A stretch of 10,079 bases of DNA from a bacterium (GTDB lineage: Bacteria > Patescibacteriota > Minisyncoccia > UBA6257 > Colwellbacteraceae), in contig JAKCBB010000018.1 in NCBI GenBank assembly GCA_021839365.1, forward strand, positions 1-10,079, given 5' to 3'. Numbering within the stretch: position 1 is the stretch's first letter; each line of letters opens with the position of its first letter. Of the stretch, positions 1 to 5,865 are shown piece after piece. The position numbers and the translations under genes are program-made. The notes under the pieces were generated by a model that had not been told where the DNA came from, made no database searches, and saw nothing but the letters and a program-made list of their open reading frames with translations.

Positions 1-1
1 A

Positions 2-145
2 AAATGGTTATCTCGTCGTTCATTTAACAAAGAGTTTAACTCAAAAAACGCCCCATGGAAAGCCGAAGACCGGGAATTATTCGTCGTCAGAGGAAGTGTT
101 TGGAACCTAAAATTCAAAAAGACCGAACCTAAAACCAAAAAGTGA
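2..145 (+). CDS. C-terminal end of an unrecognised plus-strand gene (5' part outside window)
   Basis: A reading frame is open from the left edge through 47 codons to a TGA at 143-145. The other plus-strand frames and all minus-strand frames here are broken by stops. The peptide begins KWLSRRSFNKEF, has a middle part with mixed charged and hydrophobic residues (WKAEDRELFVVRG) and ends in a lysine-rich tail (KKTEPKTKK), which looks like a genuine protein end rather than noise. The tail is partly encoded by an imperfect direct repeat (aacctaaaa...aaaaag, twice between about 104 and 142). It is the only gene on the plus strand and is convergent with the minus-strand block, whose last stop is at 212, leaving about 66 A/T-rich bases between them. 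I do not recognise the family, and no function can be given from 47 residues. Confidence 0.5.
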   Translation, partial: KWLSRRSFNKEFNSKNAPWKAEDRELFVVRGSVWNLKFKKTEPKTKK

Positions 146-211
146 AAATTATAAACCAAAACGCAAAACTTACGTAACTAGTCTTGGATTTTAACGGGCT
201 TTGGGTTTTTA

Positions 212-1501
212 CTACTCGCTTACCGGCAAGTTCATAGGCGGAGTGCCTTTTTTGGCCTCCAGCTGAGTAAGGCGCGGCGCCTGAACGAACGAGGCGGGCG
301 GATGGTAGAGGGTTGCAAGCTCTTCCGCATTTAAGACAGAGTCCTGCAAGTGCAGATACTGATGTATCTGCAACTTAACCAGACGCTCTTTATACGCTCT
401 GAACAAAAGCCGTTTTCTCTCAAGAAGCCTCTGCTTTTTAAAAGTCCTGCCGACCTTGCTTGATGAGGTCAGGGTTCCGTTCCCGGGTCGAAACGAGTTC
501 AGATCCTGCGTGTTAAAAACCCGAAGCGCGCCGCTTAAAGCCGAAAGATTCGCTTTATTGAAACCTTCTTTTTTGTCTATGTAAATCACACGGAATATCG
601 TCTCGAATCCTACCTTGCCTATCTTAACCGCTATGGCTTTGGCTGTATTCTGCTCATAAGGATTCAGAAACTTAACGGGCTGTTCGGCCTTCTTCTCGGG
701 AGATCCTCCCCACGTCGGATAAATTATAGGAGCTAAAATAAGATTCTTCGTAAACTGGCCGGAGCTGGTCAGAACATCCCCTTTCTTCTCCTCTTTTTTC
801 GGCTGACCGGCTATTTTAGCTATTTCCGCTTCTCCTTTCTTTTTCCAGCTGTCGCCGGCGGCTTTGATAAGAAGCTGCATTAAAATCCTTTCTTCTCCCT
901 TCAGATTAGACATCGCTTCCATCAGAGGAGCCAAGGAATCGGTGCTCACTTCTTCTTTTATGCCTTCGAACTCCTGATATGTCCTTATCGGATAAAACCC
1001 GTCTCTGGCCAATATATAATCCTGGCCAAAAAGATCATAATCTCCGTTGGGAATAACCTCGGGAAGATGTTTCATATAATCCTCAACTTCTTCTATCTCC
1101 ACATCCGGATATTGCGAAAAGAAAGAGGACTCAATAAGATTTCTGAATTTCGACGGAGTGGTTATATAAAATTTTACGCCGTCCGCCGAGCCGACAATCT
1201 CACAGGAGATCCAATCCTCGACTTTTCCTTCCTTGTAAACCTCCTCGGGCTTTATCCCAAAACTATATATTCCGTGCAAGCTTGTAAAAACCTGCTCCAT
1301 GGCTTTCGCGGATTTAAAGTTGGCGCTCGGCACGCGTATTTCCAGAGTAATCCATTTTATATTATGGATATATCTATGAATCTTGCTGTGTATAAGCCAG
1401 TCCGTGTATATGGCGACAGCGCCGAATACAAGCGCCAAAAAAATACCCAAGTCAACCAAGCCTAACAGGGAGTGTATTAAGGAGCTGACTATGGGGCTCA
1501 T
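212..1501 (-). CDS. Membrane-anchored DUF8128-like protein of the CPR type IV secretion-like ATPase context
   Basis: This 429-residue protein has one N-terminal membrane helix (about 8-34) and then a large soluble part. Residues about 50-215 carry a pattern I associate with a conserved Patescibacteria family (DUF8128 as I recall it): a MEQVFTSLHGI segment near 68-78, a soluble core with KFRNLIES near 118-125 and YPDVEIEEVEDY near 131-142, then FGQDYILARDGFYPIRTY near 158-175. The C-terminus has the matching NAEELATLYHPP (391-402) and KKGTPPMNLP (417-426) signature. In many CPR genomes this module sits directly before, or is fused to, a VirD4/VirB4-like or HerA-like ATPase of a pilus or DNA-transfer apparatus. 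Here the protein ends right after the signature and no ATPase follows. A charged, basic stretch (about 350-380) may be a coiled or nucleic-acid-facing region. The ATG lies 4 bases after the stop of the regulator gene, so translation is probably coupled. Family assignment is from memory of motifs; the exact role is unknown. Confidence 0.7.
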   Translation of the reverse strand: MSPIVSSLIHSLLGLVDLGIFLALVFGAVAIYTDWLIHSKIHRYIHNIKWITLEIRVPSANFKSAKAMEQVFTSLHGIYSFGIKPEEVYKEGKVEDWISCEIVGSADGVKFYITTPSKFRNLIESSFFSQYPDVEIEEVEDYMKHLPEVIPNGDYDLFGQDYILARDGFYPIRTYQEFEGIKEEVSTDSLAPLMEAMSNLKGEERILMQLLIKAAGDSWKKKGEAEIAKIAGQPKKEEKKGDVLTSSGQFTKNLILAPIIYPTWGGSPEKKAEQPVKFLNPYEQNTAKAIAVKIGKVGFETIFRVIYIDKKEGFNKANLSALSGALRVFNTQDLNSFRPGNGTLTSSSKVGRTFKKQRLLERKRLLFRAYKERLVKLQIHQYLHLQDSVLNAEELATLYHPPASFVQAPRLTQLEAKKGTPPMNLPVSE

Positions 1502-1505
1502 TTCT

Positions 1506-2342
1506 TTATGCGTTTATTGTGTAAACTCCTCTTTTTACAAGCACAAATCTTTTGTCTCGGATAAGCTCGTTGTGAACGGTAGCCGCTGACCTTGAAGTTT
1601 TACCGATTGAATTGACCGCCTCTGCAATCTCGCCGAAATGCATCGGCCTTCCCGCACGAAAGAGAACAAGGTAGGTTCTATCGCGCACGGTTCTCGGATT
1701 TATATGCAACCAGTTAGAGCTTCCGAGATCGCCATAAGGACCCACCATAAAACCCTTGGAAATTGAAAGGTAATTTATTATTAGAGGCTCGGTTAAATTG
1801 AATTGGTTTTGGGCCGAAGAAAGGAAAGAATCGAAGTCCTGTTTGCGGTGGGAATGAAGCTTGTTAATAAGCTTAAAAGCAACCTTCTCCGCAGAGGGGT
1901 CGTTGCGCCAATAAGCATGAGAGTCCGAGGTCTCATAAACTACAGCGGGGCCGTTAAGCAGTTTTGAAAGAAATCTTATCCTATTTCTAAAAACCTCGTT
2001 TTTTTCTTCGTTGCCCCAGGAGGACTTAAGATCGTTCGCTAAAAAATCGTCGCGGCGAACATTCCCGGCTCCGGTCAAGTACTCGTGAACAAGTTTAACG
2101 AAAAGTCCAGCTTCCTCGTTGTCTTTCAGCTCTTTTCTGGCTGTTTCTAAAGCTTTGTTTTCTATTTGTCTCACCCTTTCCCTCGTAAGCCCCAAGTCGC
2201 TGCCTATATCCTCAAGAGTCGAAATCGCCGGTTTTTTAAGACCGTAACGCCTGTTTAAGACGTCAAGCGATCTGTCGTCTCTTCCGGATAATGCCAGGCC
2301 GACAAGCTCCTCGATATTCGGGGTTTTACTGGCTATTGACAT
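1506..2342 (-). CDS. Sigma-70 region 4-like / HARE-HTH DNA-binding regulator
   Basis: This 278-residue protein combines two DNA-binding modules. Residues about 24-72 match sigma-70 region 4, with the helix-turn-helix TLEDIGSDLGLTRERVRQIE (42-61) that in true sigma factors reads the -35 element. Regions 1 to 3 of a sigma factor are absent, so it cannot by itself melt a promoter. Residues about 216-277 look like a HARE-HTH (RpoE-delta-like winged helix), including RAGRPMHFGEIAEAV and a final KRGVYTI strand; this domain occurs in the RNA polymerase delta subunit. The middle (about 80-210) is helical and unassigned. The likely role is a transcription regulator that binds DNA and perhaps RNA polymerase; this is inference. 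It is followed after 4 bases by the DUF8128-like gene. A strong promoter ends 7 bases before the ATG, and no Shine-Dalgarno sequence is possible in such a short leader. Confidence 0.8.
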   Translation of the reverse strand: MSIASKTPNIEELVGLALSGRDDRSLDVLNRRYGLKKPAISTLEDIGSDLGLTRERVRQIENKALETARKELKDNEEAGLFVKLVHEYLTGAGNVRRDDFLANDLKSSWGNEEKNEVFRNRIRFLSKLLNGPAVVYETSDSHAYWRNDPSAEKVAFKLINKLHSHRKQDFDSFLSSAQNQFNLTEPLIINYLSISKGFMVGPYGDLGSSNWLHINPRTVRDRTYLVLFRAGRPMHFGEIAEAVNSIGKTSRSAATVHNELIRDKRFVLVKRGVYTINA

Positions 2343-2378
2343 GATTTGAAATATACACTATTTACAGCAATCGGTCAA
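2343..2378 (-). promoter_or_regulatory. Strong sigma-70-type promoter giving a leaderless or 1-base-leader mRNA
   Basis: On the minus strand the sequence reads TTGACC (2373-2378), a 17-base spacer, then TATATT (2350-2355). Each hexamer matches the consensus at five of six positions. Only seven bases (TCAAATC) separate the -10 box from the ATG at 2342-2340, so the usual start point falls at about 2343 or on the ATG itself. The -35 box begins 4 bases after the secF stop codon, so the whole promoter fills the secF-regulator gap. Confidence 0.75.
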
Positions 2379-2382
2379 GTGT

Positions 2383-3288
2383 TTATCGCCTCTTTTCCGC
2401 CTCCTTATTGCTCATAACAAGCAGGGGGCTGGCCACGAAGATAGAAGAGTAGGTTCCGGCAACGATTCCGATAAGCAGGGTCAAGGCGAAGAATTTCAGG
2501 TTTCCGGGACCGAAGAAATAAAGAGCAAGAAGAACCAGGGCCAGCGAGAAAGAAGTATTAATAGAGCGGTGCATCGTCTCGTTTACGCTGCGGTTTACGA
2601 CATCCGGTAAATCTATTTTGCCTTTGGCTTTGCTCAGATTTTCTCTAGTACGGTCAAACACAACGATGGTGTCGTGCACTGAGAAACCCATAATAACAAG
2701 AAGCGCGATTATAAAATTAGTATCTATGGTCAACCCGAAAAAATATCCGATGGCGGCGTAAGCTCCAGCCGGGATTATCACATCGTGCAGTAGAGTCAGT
2801 AAAGTTATAAATCCGTATTTCCAGGAACTCACCGGGCGGGAAACAAACCTGAAAGCATAAGCGACGAAAAGCGAGATGCCGGCAAGAACAAAAACGACGG
2901 CTTCAACAGCGCGTCTCGCAAGACTCGCGGAAACCGACGGAGAAAGAGACCAAAAATCCTGGCTTTGAACTCCATTTCCGAACTTCGACTGCAAATCATT
3001 AAGATACGCGGCGCGCTGATCTTCGGTTATTTCAGGAAGAGTTATCGAATAATCCTGGGCAACACTGTCATAAGCGACTATAGGAGCTTCAACTCCAGCC
3101 TGCTGTAAAACGTTTTTAACTTCTGTCGGCGTAGAATTCGGGATCTTAACGTCCCAGACAGTTCCTCCGGCAAAATCAACACCAAGGCGGAAACGGAAAA
3201 TAATTATACTCGCCATGGATAAAAGCACCAGCACAAGAGCGACTACCAGAAATATTTTTCTTCTTCCTATTATGTTTAAAATCTTCAT
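2383..3288 (-). CDS. secF: Protein translocase subunit SecF
   Basis: SecF pairs with SecD in the cytoplasmic membrane and uses the proton-motive force to help complete export of preproteins through SecYEG. The 301 residues show the expected layout: a first membrane helix (about 11-31), the GVDFAGGT motif (36-43), a short extracytoplasmic P1-type domain (about 45-125), then five more helices from about 126 to 292. The MGFSVHDTIVVFDRTREN motif (about 200-217), with Asp206 in helix 4, is the SecF counterpart of the SecD proton-relay region, and RSINTSF (241-247) follows as in the family. The length is near the usual 300 or so. The ATG lies one base after the secD stop, with a Shine-Dalgarno AAGGAA at 3294-3299 inside the end of secD, so the two are co-transcribed and probably made in equal amounts. 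Confidence 0.97.
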   Translation of the reverse strand: MKILNIIGRRKIFLVVALVLVLLSMASIIIFRFRLGVDFAGGTVWDVKIPNSTPTEVKNVLQQAGVEAPIVAYDSVAQDYSITLPEITEDQRAAYLNDLQSKFGNGVQSQDFWSLSPSVSASLARRAVEAVVFVLAGISLFVAYAFRFVSRPVSSWKYGFITLLTLLHDVIIPAGAYAAIGYFFGLTIDTNFIIALLVIMGFSVHDTIVVFDRTRENLSKAKGKIDLPDVVNRSVNETMHRSINTSFSLALVLLALYFFGPGNLKFFALTLLIGIVAGTYSSIFVASPLLVMSNKEAEKRR

Positions 3289-3289
3289 A

Positions 3290-4561
3290 TTATTTCCTTA
3301 AAAACACTTTAAGTATCGTTCTGGTAACGAAGATGGCCGAGAACATACTGATTAAAACTCCGAGGCCCAGAGTGAAAGCGAATCCGCGCACGAATTCCGA
3401 AGTAAAAGCGTAAAGGATAAACGAAGTTATTATCGTGCTGACATTTGAATCCCTTATAGACGGCCAAGCTCTTTTGAAACCTTCTTCTATCGCTACAGCT
3501 CTGGCTAGACCCTTCCTTATCTCCTCCTTTGTCCTTTCAAAAATAAGTATGTTGGCGTCGACAGCCATGCCTATCGAGAGTATGAAGCCAGCTATTCCGG
3601 AAAGCGTCATGGTAAACATCGGCATAAGCTTAAATACAGACAGAGAAAATATTATGTAAACCACAAGTGCCAGATCAGCGAACAATCCGAACAAGCGGTA
3701 ATAAAGAAGCATAAATAAGAGAACCAGTCCCGTTCCGACAAGCCCGGCGTAAAGTATGTTGTGCAAGGAATCCGCCGCAGCCGAGGCGCTGACCGTTCTT
3801 TCGTTTATCAGTGAAATCGGAGCGGACAAGGCGCCGGCGTTGAATCTCGAAACCAGCGCGGTAGCTACAGACTGGGTTATGCCGCTTCCAGAAATCTGAG
3901 CTTGCCCGCCGTTTATCGCCTCATTAATAATCGGGCAGCTTCCCTGCGGATCGTTGGGGAAAACAAAGTTCCCATCCACAAAAATACAGAGAGGTTTTCC
4001 GACATTTTCCGACGTAACCCGCTGAAACAAGGTGGAACCCTGAGAATTAAGCTGGAAGTCAACTATCGGCCTGTTAAACTGGTCAAAGTTCAGCGAAGCA
4101 TTCGAGATGTACCTGCCGGTTATTCCGGTCGGCACGTAGGAATACGTGGTCGAAGCGGAGGTTGAAGACGAATTAGACTCGGCCAATCGGAAGTCCAGGA
4201 CGGGAGTCGCTCCTATCTGGTTAACCGCCTGCTGTAGATTTTTTACCCCGGGAAGCTCGACTAAAAGCTCATACTGGCCGTTGCTGTTGGCGATAGTCAC
4301 ATTCGGCTCGGAAACTCCGTAAAGATTTATTCTGCGCTCTATAACATTCTGCAATCCAGTCATTACTGAATTGTATTCGTTCGGATCTACCCCCGAGAGA
4401 TCAACTTTATAGACCAAAGTAGTTCCTCCAGCGACATCTAATCCGAGATGCCACGGCAAAATTTTCGCGCCGAGGTTCTGCGGATAAACAAAAAGCGCTC
4501 CAAGGACTCCCAAGGAAAGTATTAGCAACAGAACAATTAGATTAGCCTGAAAACCTTTCAT
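3290..4561 (-). CDS. secD: Protein translocase subunit SecD
   Basis: SecD is the larger partner of SecF in the membrane motor that pulls exported chains out of the Sec channel. At 423 residues it is much shorter than the E. coli protein (about 615), as usual in Gram-positives and CPR. Helix 1 is at about 7-26, followed by LGLDVAGGTTLVY (39-51), an extracytoplasmic P1 domain with NVIERRINLYGVSEP (72-86), and a head subdomain to about 265. Five further helices follow (about 266-420), with the conserved GMAVDANILIFERTKEE (331-347) carrying the key Asp335. A serine/threonine-rich stretch (129-141) and a short insertion bounded by Cys192 and Cys209 are unusual in the P1 head. Start region: the ATG is preceded by TATGAGTAT, at best a weak Shine-Dalgarno. 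The gene begins 41 bases after the tRNA-Lys gene, with no clear terminator or promoter between them, so it may be read from the same transcript. Confidence 0.97.
   Translation of the reverse strand: MKGFQANLIVLLLILSLGVLGALFVYPQNLGAKILPWHLGLDVAGGTTLVYKVDLSGVDPNEYNSVMTGLQNVIERRINLYGVSEPNVTIANSNGQYELLVELPGVKNLQQAVNQIGATPVLDFRLAESNSSSTSASTTYSYVPTGITGRYISNASLNFDQFNRPIVDFQLNSQGSTLFQRVTSENVGKPLCIFVDGNFVFPNDPQGSCPIINEAINGGQAQISGSGITQSVATALVSRFNAGALSAPISLINERTVSASAAADSLHNILYAGLVGTGLVLLFMLLYYRLFGLFADLALVVYIIFSLSVFKLMPMFTMTLSGIAGFILSIGMAVDANILIFERTKEEIRKGLARAVAIEEGFKRAWPSIRDSNVSTIITSFILYAFTSEFVRGFAFTLGLGVLISMFSAIFVTRTILKVFLRK
3294..3299 (-). promoter_or_regulatory. Shine-Dalgarno of secF inside the secD 3' end
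   Basis: AAGGAA on the minus strand stands 5 bases before the secF ATG and overlaps the last codons of secD. It is the clearest ribosome binding site among the main genes of the window, most of which have only A-rich leaders. It supports the chosen SecF start and translational coupling with SecD. Confidence 0.7.
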
Positions 4562-4602
4562 ATACTCATAATTAATCCATTACGCAGGTATAACCGCATC
4601 TG

Positions 4603-4675
4603 TCCCCCCACCAGGACTCGAACCTGGGACCCACTGCTTAAAAGGCAGGTGCTCTACCAACTGAGCTATAGGGGG
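4603..4675 (-). tRNA. tRNA-Lys (anticodon UUU)
   Basis: The 73-base minus-strand sequence folds as a full cloverleaf. The acceptor stem pairs CCCCCTA with TGGGGGG. The D arm is GCTC/GAGC with an AGTTGGTA loop. The anticodon loop CTTTTAA gives anticodon TTT, and the T arm is CCAGG-TTCGAGT-CCTGG. The discriminator is A73, as expected for lysine. CCA is not encoded (the next bases are CAG), so the tail must be added enzymatically. Two details are uncommon: the 1-72 pair is C-G, where bacterial lysine tRNAs usually have G-C, and position 27 (C) faces 43 (T), a mismatch at the top of the anticodon stem. The gene sits between dnaJ and secD in the same orientation. Confidence 0.95.
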
Positions 4676-4713
4676 AGCCCACCGGCCTGACAGTCGGCAC
4701 CTAGCACCACTTT

Positions 4714-4742
4714 ACTTTATTCGTCTTTTAATGTTTTTTCAA
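4714..4742 (-). promoter_or_regulatory. Possible promoter for tRNA-Lys (and secD-secF), overlapping the dnaJ stop
   Basis: The minus strand has TTGAAA (4737-4742, five of six), a 17-base spacer, then TAAAGT (4714-4719, four of six). The -10 box contains the dnaJ stop codon. The predicted start lies about 30 bases upstream of the mature tRNA 5' end. The spacing is ideal but the -10 box is weak, so this is a candidate only. Confidence 0.35.
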
Positions 4743-5817
4743 GTTCCTCGAGAAGCTTTCTTGCTTTCGCGCCGAGCTTTTTCGGAGTTTGAATCTCCAG
4801 ATTTATTATCATATCCCCAGCCGGAGTCATGCCCTCGCCTTTTATTCTGATCTCATCGGTAACTACGGATCCCGGCTCGATTTTGAAACTCACTTTTTTT
4901 CCAAGGAGGTTTCTGGTTTCTATCTCCTTACCCAAAAGGATGTCCTCGAGCTTTACTCTCAATTTGCGCACAAGATTATTTCCATCGCGCGTGAATTCCG
5001 GATGCGGTTTTATGACCACGCGGACATACAAGTCTCCAGGATCGGTATTCCTTTCACCCGCCTCGCCTACGCCTTGTATCTTTATAATCTGCCCGTTAAC
5101 TACTCCCGGCCTTACGTCAACCGCAACTTTTTTCTCGCCCGCAATCCTTCCTTCGCCTTTGCAGACAGGACATATTTTATTCGGCACCTCTCCCGTCCCC
5201 TTGCAATATTTGCATTGAACGACTCTATTGAATGTTCCAAAAAAAGTGTTATGGGTTTCCTGAATCTCTCCGCGGCCGTTGCAGTGGGCGCATTTAGTTT
5301 GCCCGGCTTTGACATCGTATCCGTTTCCGCCGCAGGATTCGCATTTTACCTGCGTGCGGTATCCCAGTTCTATTTTCTTTCCCGTTCTAGCGTCTTCCAA
5401 AGAAATCGCTATCGGAACTTCTATATCCGATCCGCGGCGATAACTTTTTCTTTTCGGCTTCACGCCGAGCCCTTCGAAGAAAGCATCAAAGATGTCACCG
5501 AGGTCGCCGTTGCCGTTTTCGTCGAAATTAACATTCCACTCGAAAGGAGCTCCGCCGGGGAAACCTCCGAAACCAAAACCGTTCTGTCCATTAAAACCGG
5601 CGGCGTTTCCTTCGAACACACGGCCGAATTTGTCATATTGCTTTCTCTTTTCCGGGTTGGAAAGAATCTGATACGCCTCGTTTATTTCTTTGAATTTATC
5701 GGCATCGCCTCCACTTTTGTCCGGATGATACTTATGGGCCAAGCGGCGAAAAGCCTTTTTTATATCATCAGCAGATGCGTTTTTGCTGACTCCTAAAACT
5801 TCATAATAGTCACGCAT
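4717..5817 (-). CDS. dnaJ: Chaperone protein DnaJ (type A J-domain protein)
   Basis: DnaJ (Hsp40) brings unfolded clients to DnaK and triggers its ATP hydrolysis in the cytoplasm. All four parts of a type A protein are present in 366 residues: a J domain (1-65) with HPD at 31-33; a glycine/phenylalanine-rich linker (about 68-92); a zinc-finger domain with four CxxCxGxG repeats (Cys159/162, 176/179, 202/205, 216/219), all eight cysteines intact; and the C-terminal substrate-binding and dimer domains (about 125-158 and 230-345). The ATG gives the canonical MRDYYEVLGV start. The leader AGAAAAATAATC has no Shine-Dalgarno. A strong promoter lies at the end of the preceding membrane-protein gene, so dnaJ can be expressed apart from dnaK. 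The gene is followed by tRNA-Lys after 41 bases. Confidence 0.98.
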   Translation of the reverse strand: MRDYYEVLGVSKNASADDIKKAFRRLAHKYHPDKSGGDADKFKEINEAYQILSNPEKRKQYDKFGRVFEGNAAGFNGQNGFGFGGFPGGAPFEWNVNFDENGNGDLGDIFDAFFEGLGVKPKRKSYRRGSDIEVPIAISLEDARTGKKIELGYRTQVKCESCGGNGYDVKAGQTKCAHCNGRGEIQETHNTFFGTFNRVVQCKYCKGTGEVPNKICPVCKGEGRIAGEKKVAVDVRPGVVNGQIIKIQGVGEAGERNTDPGDLYVRVVIKPHPEFTRDGNNLVRKLRVKLEDILLGKEIETRNLLGKKVSFKIEPGSVVTDEIRIKGEGMTPAGDMIINLEIQTPKKLGAKARKLLEELEKTLKDE

Positions 5818-5836
5818 GATTATTTTTCTAAAACGG

Positions 5837-5865
5837 GTTATAAGGCTTTATTCGGCACCCGTCAA
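5837..5865 (-). promoter_or_regulatory. Strong sigma-70-type promoter for dnaJ
   Basis: The minus strand reads TTGACG (5860-5865), a 17-base spacer, then TATAAC (5837-5842), with five of six matches in each box. It spans the end of the upstream membrane-protein gene (stop at 5848-5850). The expected start near 5830 gives a leader of about 13 A-rich bases before the dnaJ ATG. Confidence 0.7.

Noticed and set aside
171..178. Palindrome ttacgtaa between the convergent genes
   Set aside because: Eight bases in A/T-rich sequence is expected by chance and it does not extend.
180..211. Possible terminator (gggctttgggttttt) for the plus-strand gene
   Set aside because: There is a T-run but no GC-rich inverted repeat in front of it to form a stem.
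1067..1589. Plus-strand open frames of 132 and 68 codons opposite the DUF8128-like gene
   Set aside because: They are antisense to a well-supported gene and have no start signal or recognisable product.
4789..5796. Long plus-strand open frame (335 codons) across dnaJ
   Set aside because: It is exactly antisense to dnaJ, whose domains and eight zinc cysteines are all intact. The translated product has no recognisable domain and the frame is a codon-bias shadow.
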